DNA from: Legionella cincinnatiensis
Lineage (GTDB): Bacteria; Pseudomonadota; Gammaproteobacteria; Legionellales; Legionellaceae
Reading direction: 5' to 3'
Assembly: GCF_900452415.1 (NCBI RefSeq)
Contig: NZ_UGNX01000001.1
Coordinates: 2,108,001 to 2,172,000 of the forward strand
Length of the DNA stretch: 64,000 nucleotides
Part shown: positions 47,641-56,055 of the stretch, in pieces
How the letters are laid out: each line of letters begins with the position of its first letter
Numbering within the stretch: position 1 is the stretch's first letter
Translations under genes and position numbers: made by a program
Notes under the pieces: generated by a model
Told to the model about the DNA's origin: nothing
What the model saw: the letters and a program-made list of their open reading frames with translations, nothing else
The model's database searches: none

Positions 47641-47663
47641 TATTCTTAATATGGAGATTAAAT

Positions 47664-48437
47664 ATGATTTTTCTTAGCCATACATATAAAGATAAACCTA
47701 TAGTTGAGAAATTAGCAATTCCCCTTGCTCAAACATTTGGCAAGGAAAATGTTTTTTATGATAGTTGGTCTATTCAACCTGGTGATGGAATTATTGATAA
47801 AATGAATTCGGGTTTAGAGAAATGCAAATTCTTTTTCTTTTTTGTAAGCCAAAATAGTCTTCAAAGTAATATGGTAACAATGGAATGGCAAAATGCCTTA
47901 TATAAAAAAGCACAAGGGCATTTAGATGTGATTCCTATAAAAATTGATAATTGTATGATGCCGACAATTATGTCCCAAATATTATATATTGATTTATTTG
48001 GACAAGGTATTGATGTTGCAACAAAACAGATCATTGATGTTGTTTCTGGAGAGAATACATTTCAACCTTTGTCTGGTTTTCAGAATGTTAGAGCTTATAT
48101 TACCAGTCGCAGTGAAACGAAAATCATAATAGAATTTAGGGCAGAAGTTTATATGGAGCCCCAATCTATGTATGGAATATTACTTGGTAATGATAAGGAT
48201 GACATTTTATATAAAGCGCATGAGGCAATGTTCAATAATGGTTTTGTAGAGAACATGATATTAAGTAATGGGATCAAAGGTAATTTGGTTATGTTAAGTC
48301 GAGCTAACCCTACATCACCTGATTTTCCGTTTTCAGTAGAGATCGAATCCAAAACAACATTAAAGATTATAGGGGCAATGAAAGCTATTTCTAGAGATAA
48401 ATATACAATGATTCCACTTATTGATAAGTCCTGTTAG
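47664..48437 (+). CDS. TIR-domain protein, probable defence effector
   Basis: 257 residues. Residues 1-135 are a bacterial TIR domain: MIFLSHTYKDK at the first strand, FYDSWSIQPGDGI as the BB-loop region, KCKFFFFFVSQNS as a core strand and TMEWQNALYKK with Glu74 in the place of the catalytic glutamate of NAD-cleaving TIRs. Residues 145-257 form a separate domain of beta-rich character that I do not recognise; it is not an obvious cyclic-nucleotide-binding domain. A GGAG ribosome site precedes ATG. A cyclase-like gene follows after 37 bases. TIR proteins of this size typically deplete NAD+ in abortive infection. Confidence 0.8.
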   Translation: MIFLSHTYKDKPIVEKLAIPLAQTFGKENVFYDSWSIQPGDGIIDKMNSGLEKCKFFFFFVSQNSLQSNMVTMEWQNALYKKAQGHLDVIPIKIDNCMMPTIMSQILYIDLFGQGIDVATKQIIDVVSGENTFQPLSGFQNVRAYITSRSETKIIIEFRAEVYMEPQSMYGILLGNDKDDILYKAHEAMFNNGFVENMILSNGIKGNLVMLSRANPTSPDFPFSVEIESKTTLKIIGAMKAISRDKYTMIPLIDKSC

Positions 48438-48474
48438 ACAGTTAAAGAGTAGATTCTTAAAGTAAGAGCATTTT

Positions 48475-49197
48475 ATGTGTAACATAGTATATGAAGATAG
48501 AACATGTGTATTTATTGATATACTTGGTTGGAAAGATGCGATAAATCACCTTTCAGCTAAAGAGATATATGAAATTCTTAAGCCGTTTTTAGTTATTTAT
48601 CAAGACCACCGCAATCGTCACGCATCTATAAAAAATGCAAGAAAAAATTCAGTTAATACGCACACTGAAGAGAACCAATACTCTATTAGTACGATAGATG
48701 AAGATGGTCAGCCTTATGAAGTCCCCACAATGTATGAACAAGTTCATCTTACCGTATTTTCAGATTCATTAGTTCTTAGTATGCCTTTAGCATTTGAACA
48801 CAGAATATATTCTAAGCTGCCTTCTATTATTATTGGTTTCTTAGAAAAAGGGTTTCTCCTTCGAGGAGGTATTTCCGTAGGCAAATTATATCATATTGAT
48901 AATATTATTTTTGGACCAGCTTTAGTAGAAGCCCATAAACTTGAATCTAATGAGGCTAAATTTCCTAGAATCCTTATTAGTGATAAAGTAATTGACGAAA
49001 TTGAACCCCACCCTTGTCTACCTATTATGAAAGACCAAATAAACAATTGGGTAATTAATCCTTTCCCTAAAGAATATGAATTTAACTACAATGATCAACA
49101 AATGTTATCCTTTCTTAATGAGAACTATAAAGTTGAAAAAGTCACAAGGATAATTGAGCAAAAAATAAAAGAATATTCAAAAGATTACTCTCTGTGA
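48475..49197 (+). CDS. Class III nucleotidyl-cyclase-like protein (PycC-like candidate)
   Basis: 240 residues. The layout is that of a class III cyclase homology domain: FIDILGW with metal-site Asp15, FSDSLVLS with a second acidic residue Asp97, RGGISVGKLYH at 130-140, then IIFGPALVEAHKLESNEA and FPRILIS, matching the family's G-x-IxG-x-x-V-x-x-A-x-x-L and ILVS pattern. The long insertion between the two Asp residues (about 45-90) is poorly conserved. PycC enzymes of Pycsar defence systems are compact cyclases of this kind that make cCMP or cUMP and activate TIR or membrane effectors. Pairing with the TIR gene supports that reading; the base specificity cannot be told. Confidence 0.65.
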   Translation: MCNIVYEDRTCVFIDILGWKDAINHLSAKEIYEILKPFLVIYQDHRNRHASIKNARKNSVNTHTEENQYSISTIDEDGQPYEVPTMYEQVHLTVFSDSLVLSMPLAFEHRIYSKLPSIIIGFLEKGFLLRGGISVGKLYHIDNIIFGPALVEAHKLESNEAKFPRILISDKVIDEIEPHPCLPIMKDQINNWVINPFPKEYEFNYNDQQMLSFLNENYKVEKVTRIIEQKIKEYSKDYSL

Positions 49198-49305
49198 AAT
49201 AAGTGGGTTTTTCAAGCAGAACTTTGTGCTAAATCTTTAGAAAAATTTGATGGTGCTACACAAGCTTTAGTTCAAAAACTTAGACAACATGTTAATAATT
49301 TATAA
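49198..49305 (+). pseudogene. C-terminal gene scrap
   Basis: 35 codons with no start codon, in the same frame and directly after the cyclase-like stop, ending in a normal stop. The peptide (WVFQAELCAKSLEKF, QALVQKLRQHVNNL) looks like a real helical protein end rather than random sequence. It may be the remains of another gene cut by recombination, or an old C-terminal extension of the cyclase. Confidence 0.35.
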
Positions 49306-49443
49306 ATTCAGACAAATGGTTAACGTATTACGATTGATAATCGCGACAATAGACCTTTATTTTTCTTAACTTTAATCTAGGTTTGAAACTATTTAAAGTT
49401 AGCTATAATTATATAACGATGGATTTAATGGAACTCATAGAAT

Positions 49444-49776
49444 ATGAAGAGTATACGGATCATTGTCTTCGGTATATGTTTATTGTTAATAAAATTTGCT
49501 GCTGCTGATCAAATGGTTGGTCGACCTTACGATGGGGAGGTTCAGGAATGTTATGCAGCACGTCAAAATATATCCACTAACCCCACCATACAGGCTCTCC
49601 ATTCAGAAATTAGTAAGATTTGTAGTGAAAAAGGTGGATTAAAAGTGGCGTATAAGATGGAAAAGCTAAATTATTCAGAAGTAAATACGATAACATTCAT
49701 CTGTTTTAAAGAAATGAACTCCTCACTATCTCCTATGTTCGGTTGTCGATATTATTTAACTGGATTTTCAATGTGA
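49444..49776 (+). CDS. Small secreted protein
   Basis: 110 residues with a signal peptide (MKSIRIIVFGICLLLIKFAAA, cleavage near AAA-DQ, residue 21). The mature part carries four Cys (near residues 36, 59, 87 and 100), suggesting disulfides in the periplasm. No family recognised. A TATAAT lies 45 bases upstream. Function is unknown; cargo or accessory to the element. Confidence 0.55.
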   Translation: MKSIRIIVFGICLLLIKFAAADQMVGRPYDGEVQECYAARQNISTNPTIQALHSEISKICSEKGGLKVAYKMEKLNYSEVNTITFICFKEMNSSLSPMFGCRYYLTGFSM

Positions 49777-50219
49777 TTTTATGAATTAAAAAATTCGTGT
49801 GCCACCATATTTGAAAACTACATATTTTTTAATCACAAACGTGCAATTATCTGCACTAAAAAAATTAATAATTTATAAATTATAAGATCAGAGCTAATAA
49901 CAAATAAACTTTTTAATAAATATTAAGATAAAATACACCTTTCGCATTTTTAAAAATGCGGGTTCAACCCTTTATTTATAAGCATTTTCGGTAATTATTT
50001 ACATAATATAGGTTTAAAAAGCTGGTGTATGTGTGGTGAAGGGTAATGGTGAAGAACAAAAATCAAAGGATCTAGATTTTATCAGGGCTATGAGAAAAGT
50101 TTTTAATTCTTCTCCACCGCCCTACACCATAGATTCACCATTTTTCACCACTTTGCACCGCATTTTTATCCTATAAAAATAAAGAAATTCCCTATAATCA
50201 GTGAAAAAAAAGCACCGTA
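49777..50219. other. Non-coding region beside the transfer genes
   Basis: 443 bases without a gene. The right half holds the large inverted repeat at 50024-50139 and a further TTTCACCAC/TTGCACC stretch to 50159. It separates the plus-strand cargo genes from the minus-strand transfer operon, so both ends of transcription converge here. Confidence 0.6.
50024..50139. repeat. Imperfect 33-bp inverted repeat, candidate oriT/relaxosome site
   Basis: Arms 50024-50056 and 50107-50139 match (as reverse complements) at 25 of 33 positions, with a 50-base AT-rich spacer. Both are built from repeated GGTGAA/TTCACC units. It sits next to the ribbon-helix-helix gene and relaxase gene. Inverted repeats next to such genes are the usual anatomy of an origin of transfer, but the nick site cannot be placed. 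Confidence 0.5.
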
Positions 50220-50543
50220 TTAAGCATTTTCATGATACATATTTTGCAATTCATTATATTTCATCAAAGCCCCTTGCTGTAACTTGTCAAAATCATCCCT
50301 ATTCAGCTTTAATAGTTCAGCAGACATATTTTTAATCAGGGCATTCATCTGAATAATGAGTTGATGGCAGTGCTTTTCAACAGCGGTCTTCTCCTTTAAA
50401 GGCTCACTCTTCTCGAACCAATGATTTAATCCGACCTGAATTAATAGATTAATCATATGGGACATGGAGTCATTATTTTTTATCGCAAGTGATGCAATTC
50501 GATTATGTAAGTTATTGGGTAGTGAAATGGTAAGACGTGACAT
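50220..50543 (-). CDS. Ribbon-helix-helix protein, likely relaxosome accessory factor
   Basis: 107 residues. It begins SRLTISLPNNLHNRIASLA, the strand-helix-helix pattern of CopG/Arc/MetJ-type DNA-binding proteins, followed by a helical tail. It starts about 15 bases after traI and ends near the large inverted repeat. Similar proteins (MobC, TraY/TraM-like) bind oriT and help the relaxase. Exact family not fixed. Confidence 0.7.
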   Translation of the reverse strand: MSRLTISLPNNLHNRIASLAIKNNDSMSHMINLLIQVGLNHWFEKSEPLKEKTAVEKHCHQLIIQMNALIKNMSAELLKLNRDDFDKLQQGALMKYNELQNMYHENA

Positions 50544-50557
50544 GATTTCTCCTAATT

Positions 50558-53518
50558 TTATAGCTCTAATTCTTTGATTAATGGTCGATTGATTTCTGTT
50601 TTTTTATGGTGAACGAGCAAGTCATCCATATTGATTTTTGAATGCCTTGATTGCGGCGGTTCTTGTAATTCAAAAGCCTGCTTCTTGGTTATCACTGCTT
50701 GCATGGAACGTTTATTAGATTGAGCGAATCGCTCTTCATGGCGCATTAGTTGTTCACTGGATATTCTATCCAGTGCCACTGGTTTTTCTTCAGTATTTCT
50801 TCGAATCGCATGGACCAGTTCTTCCTTATTATCCGTCACCAGAATCATACCGTGAATGGCCCTGGAAATTTGTACATAAAAGTTATTTAAAGTGGTACCA
50901 AAACGATGATAGGACTCCATTAAACCAATGCCAAACGGCGCATCCTTTCCTTGAACTTTATAGTTGGTTAATACATAGCTGTAGTCCAAGTGTTTTAGCG
51001 CGGGATGGTTCTTTTCCAGGGTGAATTGATGTCCTTCTTTAGTAATAAAAGTGAGTGCATTTTCTTTAATTTCATGTAGGGTGACACATTGACCATTTCT
51101 TAGATTATTGGCTTTAAAATTACGCGTCCACATCACCTTATCGCCTACCAAAAGCTCTAACTTCTTTGGCTGATAAAGTTCAATGATTCGCTCAAAAGGT
51201 GCATTATGAGTTTTGTATTGGGGTAAGTTATTTAATTTAAATTGAATTTGTTTTCCCTGTTCGTTAATTAGGGGTAACACATTATCTTGGCGATTTTTTT
51301 TGCTTATTTCACCAACGGTATAATAGGCACCTGCTTGGATGTTATTTTTTCTAAACTCCTGATTAAAACGCAGCCTATCGCCCTTTTGATAATAAGCAAT
51401 AAATCGGCTCTGTATAGGCTCTATCCTTTTTGCTTTAAGTACCGTTTGGCAAAGACCCTCTTTTGCTAAAACGCCTTCTTCTTTCAATCCATTACGAATC
51501 AGTTGGGTGATTTCTTCTCGATGAGCGTGGGTTGGTGCAAATAATAAGGTTTCATCGCGCTTTTTTTGCGACAAAGACAGCCAATGATTGGCAATCCATG
51601 CAATGCGCTCTTCATGGGTGACGCATTCTTTCACGTCCAGCTTGTCTAAAGCCTCTTTGACATTTCCTTTGGTTGCAGCAATTACGGCCTCTTTAAGGAC
51701 TGTATTTTTTTGCCTCACAATTTCATCCATAATACTGTGGTCAATGCCATATTCTTGAGTTAAGCCAAAGATTCGCCCTGCATTGACGCTAGGCAACTGT
51801 GCCCTATCCCCAACCAATACGAGTCTTGCATGAGTACGTTCAATTTGTTTCATTAGTTCATGGCCTTGATGAGAAGAAAGCATGGAAGCTTCATCGACTA
51901 TAAATAAGGTTTTGCTTAAAGACGCTGTGGGTGTATTTTTTAACTCCTGGTGTACTAAAGGGAACACATCGGTTTTAATGCCTGCTTTTACTTGTAGTTC
52001 ATCGGCAGCAGAGCTTGCTACAGTAATACCACGAAGTTCATAACCTTGGGCTTCAATTAATAACTTAGCCTCAGATAGCATGGAAGTTTTGGCAACCCCT
52101 GCATAACCTTGAATGGCTAAATAGCGGTCTTTGCTGGTTAATAGCACAGTCATTGCTTCTTTTTGCGAATGGGTCAGTGGATAAGGCAATATAGGGTGTC
52201 GCTGTTTTTGAAATGCTTTGACCATTTCTTTAGTGGCAATGGCAGGAACAGCCCCTTTATTGTGTTCAATGCGAGCAAGGGTTTCTGTCTCGGTGGTTAA
52301 AAGCCAAGGCGTTGTTAAAAAACGCTGTCCGGTTTCTTGGCATCGCGCTTCATATAAAGAGTGATTTTTAATTTCATGTTGAATCGCATGATTAATGGAT
52401 TCTTTGGATACTGCTTTAGGGTAAGCAAGGCTATGTTTCATTGCTTCAAAGGATAGGCTCCTTGCTGAAAACATCGAAGTGCGCTGGCTTAATGTTTCAG
52501 TAGCTACATGGATACAGGCAATTGCCGCATCTAGTTCTGAGGGATTTTTATCTTTGGATTGTTTGCCCACTAAAGCCATTAATTTCTCTTTAATGGCTGA
52601 AAACCAGGACAGGGATTGAACTTGATTTCGATTTTGCATAAAAGCTTGTGCATCAAAACCTAATTCTATTGCGCGCTCTTTCCAGTCTTGTTCTAACAGC
52701 GTAATGTCCTGTTCTTCCTTGTTCTGGCGAGTGAGCAATGTAGCCGCTGAAGCACTTTTTGCACCACTCCAGCCTCTTTCCTCCATATGACGTTCAATGT
52801 CTTCCCGCCTTCTAGAAAACTCCTGTAAGACTTTTTCAGGAATTCCATCAATTTCAAATAATCCATCGCCGCTTAACCGTAGTGGGAAATCTGCCTCTTT
52901 CATTCGGTTGGCTAAATATTGACGGTACATCAACCCACAATAATGGGCATTATTTTGAATTTGCTCAATTACTCCATTGCTTCTTGAAATGTCACTTGCC
53001 AACGAGCGAGCTTTCCCTTCATGAAAGGTGAGGTTCATAGTGACACAGTGGGTATGCAATGCGGGGTCATTGGCACGAGAGCTTGGTTGTCTAAAGGCTG
53101 CAACCGCTAGGTTTCCTGTTTTTTCATAAAAAATTGCTCCGTTGCGAGAAACTCGGGCTTCTGCAAACTCCTTTTCAATTTGGTCTATGGCATAGGCTAC
53201 TGCTTCATCATGATAGCGAACTAATTCGGGGGCCACCCCTAATCCCACTAATAACGATACACTTTTAGGTGCAGAAAAGGTCATATCAAAACCAGGACGA
53301 TGTTCCCCTTGTAGGTTGTGTAACGACTGCCCATTAGGCAGTTGCCCTTCTAATAAAGCAAGCATTTGTTCTTTTTGCACAATTCCTGTTAATTGCATCT
53401 TCTGGCTCGCTTGCCCTAGCCATCTCATCGCTTGGGCATCACCGGCATAGTAATTAAAGGTTGCCGCATAATAATCTGCTGCACCTTTGGCTGATTTTAA
53501 GGGTTGAATACTGAGCAT
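50558..53518 (-). CDS. traI: Conjugative relaxase/helicase TraI (MOBF)
   Basis: 986 residues. The N-terminal 300 are a TrwC/TraI relaxase: Tyr16-Tyr17 and Tyr23-Tyr24 as candidate nucleophiles, FDMTFSAPKSVSLL, and the metal site DPALHTHC with His155 and His157. The third metal ligand, a His in F TraI and TrwC, is here Gln144 (RQPSSR). The C-terminal half is a superfamily 1 helicase: Walker A IQGYAGVAKTSM with Lys477 (Ala476 where Gly is usual) and Walker B FIVDEASM. It nicks oriT and unwinds the transferred strand. It starts 14 bases after the traD stop. Confidence 0.93.
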   Translation of the reverse strand: MLSIQPLKSAKGAADYYAATFNYYAGDAQAMRWLGQASQKMQLTGIVQKEQMLALLEGQLPNGQSLHNLQGEHRPGFDMTFSAPKSVSLLVGLGVAPELVRYHDEAVAYAIDQIEKEFAEARVSRNGAIFYEKTGNLAVAAFRQPSSRANDPALHTHCVTMNLTFHEGKARSLASDISRSNGVIEQIQNNAHYCGLMYRQYLANRMKEADFPLRLSGDGLFEIDGIPEKVLQEFSRRREDIERHMEERGWSGAKSASAATLLTRQNKEEQDITLLEQDWKERAIELGFDAQAFMQNRNQVQSLSWFSAIKEKLMALVGKQSKDKNPSELDAAIACIHVATETLSQRTSMFSARSLSFEAMKHSLAYPKAVSKESINHAIQHEIKNHSLYEARCQETGQRFLTTPWLLTTETETLARIEHNKGAVPAIATKEMVKAFQKQRHPILPYPLTHSQKEAMTVLLTSKDRYLAIQGYAGVAKTSMLSEAKLLIEAQGYELRGITVASSAADELQVKAGIKTDVFPLVHQELKNTPTASLSKTLFIVDEASMLSSHQGHELMKQIERTHARLVLVGDRAQLPSVNAGRIFGLTQEYGIDHSIMDEIVRQKNTVLKEAVIAATKGNVKEALDKLDVKECVTHEERIAWIANHWLSLSQKKRDETLLFAPTHAHREEITQLIRNGLKEEGVLAKEGLCQTVLKAKRIEPIQSRFIAYYQKGDRLRFNQEFRKNNIQAGAYYTVGEISKKNRQDNVLPLINEQGKQIQFKLNNLPQYKTHNAPFERIIELYQPKKLELLVGDKVMWTRNFKANNLRNGQCVTLHEIKENALTFITKEGHQFTLEKNHPALKHLDYSYVLTNYKVQGKDAPFGIGLMESYHRFGTTLNNFYVQISRAIHGMILVTDNKEELVHAIRRNTEEKPVALDRISSEQLMRHEERFAQSNKRSMQAVITKKQAFELQEPPQSRHSKINMDDLLVHHKKTEINRPLIKELEL

Positions 53519-53532
53519 CGTGAATTCCTTGG

Positions 53533-55359
53533 CTAGAGTTCAAATTCCATAACCGAACGCTTTTTAGAACTTTGTGGCCCATCCGTTGATTCCCCATGAC
53601 ACTCATTGACTTCAACCTTTGCTGTTATGGGCTCATTATTCACCATCTCGCGCGTTACAAAGCCCTTCAAATGAGTAGGACGATTTTGATAGTGGAGTTT
53701 AAGCTGAGTCACCGGATAACTTCCTGGCAAGCGCACAAAACAGCTTAATTTTTCCAACTCTAAAATTTGTGGATACGATACAATTGGACGGGTCACCCGT
53801 TGGCTACCCAGTGAAATTCCATCCCGGATGCTGTTTGCCCCATAGGAATAATTTTCCCTTGATTCCTCTATTTCTTCCTCACCAAGTTCGCTGGCCACAA
53901 GGCGCGCCATATCAGCACTTGGGCTTCTGAAGAAAAAGCGGGTGTTTAATAAATCAAAAATCTCTTTGCCGCCAGGCTGTCCATATACTTTGGTCAGCTG
54001 AGAAAAACTTTGCATACCTAATAAAAAACAACCACCAAATTTTCGTACCTCAGCAATCGTTTCGCCAAGTAAAGGAAGCTTGTGAAGACTAGGCAACTCA
54101 TCACAAATAAACCAAATGCGGCGCTCCGGATTGGGAGTTAAACTTAATAAAGTTAAAGAAGCCATAGCCAACCACATCGAGATTAAAGGAGTTAAGGTTT
54201 TATGGCTCTCGCCATTGGATGAAATAAAAAGCCAGCCATTATGATGCTCATTAAGAATGTAATCACGAATCGAAAATGGTGCCGCTCCTTCGCTATTAAG
54301 GCCTGTTAAGTGAGTCATTGATTTTAAATAGGTGGTAATCACCGAACGTATAGAAATAGCGGTTTTCTCAATTTTTCCACTGACTAACGTTGCGGCTGGT
54401 GTACCTTTAAGATATTCATCCAAATGAGTAAACTCACCGGTCAGCAATAATTTTAGTAATTTTTCAATGGAGCGCTCCGAATCATGGCGCATCTTAGCCG
54501 CACATGAAGCAAATACTGTGCGTGCCGCATTCACCCAGAAGGGATCGGATTCCCCATGCATGGGAATTAGGCTATCGGCCATGTTTTCAAAGTCGGAATC
54601 ACGTGGTGCCTCACGCCACATATCCCAATTGGGGCATCGGGCATCAAATGGATTTAAAATGACATCACTATTGGGATCAAAATAATGAGGAATAAAAGCA
54701 CACCCTTTATCATAAACAATAACGCGATCACCTCTTTGGCGTAATCCATCCATGATTTTCATAATCAATTGACTTTTACCAGTACCTACAGTGCCATGGA
54801 CTAAAAGATGTTGTACTTCGGAATTTGCAATCAGCGGAAATCCATCAATTGTAATATCGGAGTCCTCTTTTTGGGCAATAATTTGTTCTTTTACCTTGTC
54901 GCATGTCTCTATTCGACTGCCGCGAATAAACTGATTGATGCGCTGTGCTTTGCCTCGGCGAATAAAATAAACAGCAAAAATAAGACCTAAAACAAAGGAG
55001 ACTATAAACGCAGCAAGCGAAGACTTTCCTAATAAATCCACCATGTGATTGGCATTTTCACGGTAATAGGGATAGTGCAGAATCGTTTCTACGTTTTGTT
55101 GATAATTTTTGCCGTGAAAAGAAATAATAAATACATGCTTCTGGCCCACACTATTTAAAAAATACGCATAGTAATAAACAAGCGCTTGATAGAGTTTCTC
55201 AGGTGAAGTAACCAACCAGGTGATTAATCCACTTAATACGACCCATAGAGAAAGACAAACGCAGGTTAGTATTTTATTAATTTGATCCCACATACGAAAG
55301 TTGTGAAAACTAATTATTCCACCACGGGTATAATGTTTGAAATTGGGTTCTTCACGCAC
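53533..55359 (-). CDS. traD: Type IV coupling protein TraD
   Basis: 608 residues with two N-terminal membrane helices (about 30-52 and 110-132), a Walker A HGTVGTGKSQL near residue 190, and WFICDELPSLHKLP (Walker B and neighbouring motif) near 405. It links the relaxosome to the secretion channel as a hexameric ATPase. It is 15 bases upstream of traI as in F. Confidence 0.94.
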   Translation of the reverse strand: MREEPNFKHYTRGGIISFHNFRMWDQINKILTCVCLSLWVVLSGLITWLVTSPEKLYQALVYYYAYFLNSVGQKHVFIISFHGKNYQQNVETILHYPYYRENANHMVDLLGKSSLAAFIVSFVLGLIFAVYFIRRGKAQRINQFIRGSRIETCDKVKEQIIAQKEDSDITIDGFPLIANSEVQHLLVHGTVGTGKSQLIMKIMDGLRQRGDRVIVYDKGCAFIPHYFDPNSDVILNPFDARCPNWDMWREAPRDSDFENMADSLIPMHGESDPFWVNAARTVFASCAAKMRHDSERSIEKLLKLLLTGEFTHLDEYLKGTPAATLVSGKIEKTAISIRSVITTYLKSMTHLTGLNSEGAAPFSIRDYILNEHHNGWLFISSNGESHKTLTPLISMWLAMASLTLLSLTPNPERRIWFICDELPSLHKLPLLGETIAEVRKFGGCFLLGMQSFSQLTKVYGQPGGKEIFDLLNTRFFFRSPSADMARLVASELGEEEIEESRENYSYGANSIRDGISLGSQRVTRPIVSYPQILELEKLSCFVRLPGSYPVTQLKLHYQNRPTHLKGFVTREMVNNEPITAKVEVNECHGESTDGPQSSKKRSVMEFEL

Positions 55360-55451
55360 AATGTTTACTCCTTATCAGCTTTTTAGGCAAAGCAGTAGCT
55401 ACCCCACCTTAAAAGTGAATAAAATGAAATCAGTTTTTATTGAATGAACGA

Positions 55452-56051
55452 TTACCTAGGCAAATTAATACTCAAGTCTTTTCCTTTATTAAAATAGTGA
55501 TCAAACAAGATGAACAGTGTATAGACACCGATACGATTTAACTCCATTTTTACTAAAAAGTAAGTTGCAGCAAGGCTTCCAAAGAAAGCAAATCCAATTC
55601 CCATAAAGATGGCAGCCGATTCAATGTAGCTTCCAAATAAAGTACAAAGAAGAATAAAGCATCCAAAAAAGATGTAGGCAACATGCTTCAATTTCCGAGC
55701 TAGCAAAGCTCCTGTTTTAAGTGATGGCTCAAGGTGAAACCGAAAAAGAATGAAAAAATTAAGCGCAGGAGTTAACAAAAGCATCACCCCAAAACTTAAG
55801 AAAAAAGCCATCAGGGTTGCCTCTCGCATCACTTGGGACATGGCTTCTCGTGCTAAACCATCATTTGATGGATGAGTAATTCCCGCATAGGCAATGGTTA
55901 ATGAGACGATAAACCAAACTTTCAAAAAACTACTCACAAATAACCGGAGCAATCGCGGGTAATATATTTTGGCAGGAATTATTTCAGGATTCAGCGATTT
56001 GATGGTTTCCATATCGTCACTTATCGCTTTTCTTAAGTCTTGATGATTCAT
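55452..56051 (-). CDS. Membrane protein in the traS position, possible entry-exclusion protein
   Basis: 199 residues with four hydrophobic helices (about 32-54, 72-95, 108-135 and 140-160). In F, traS (inner-membrane entry exclusion) and traT sit between traG and traD; here this is the only gene in that slot, starting four bases after traG. Sequence similarity to TraS is not evident, and exclusion proteins vary greatly between elements. The role is an inference from position. Confidence 0.55.
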   Translation of the reverse strand: MNHQDLRKAISDDMETIKSLNPEIIPAKIYYPRLLRLFVSSFLKVWFIVSLTIAYAGITHPSNDGLAREAMSQVMREATLMAFFLSFGVMLLLTPALNFFILFRFHLEPSLKTGALLARKLKHVAYIFFGCFILLCTLFGSYIESAAIFMGIGFAFFGSLAATYFLVKMELNRIGVYTLFILFDHYFNKGKDLSINLPR

Positions 56052-56055
56052 TGGT

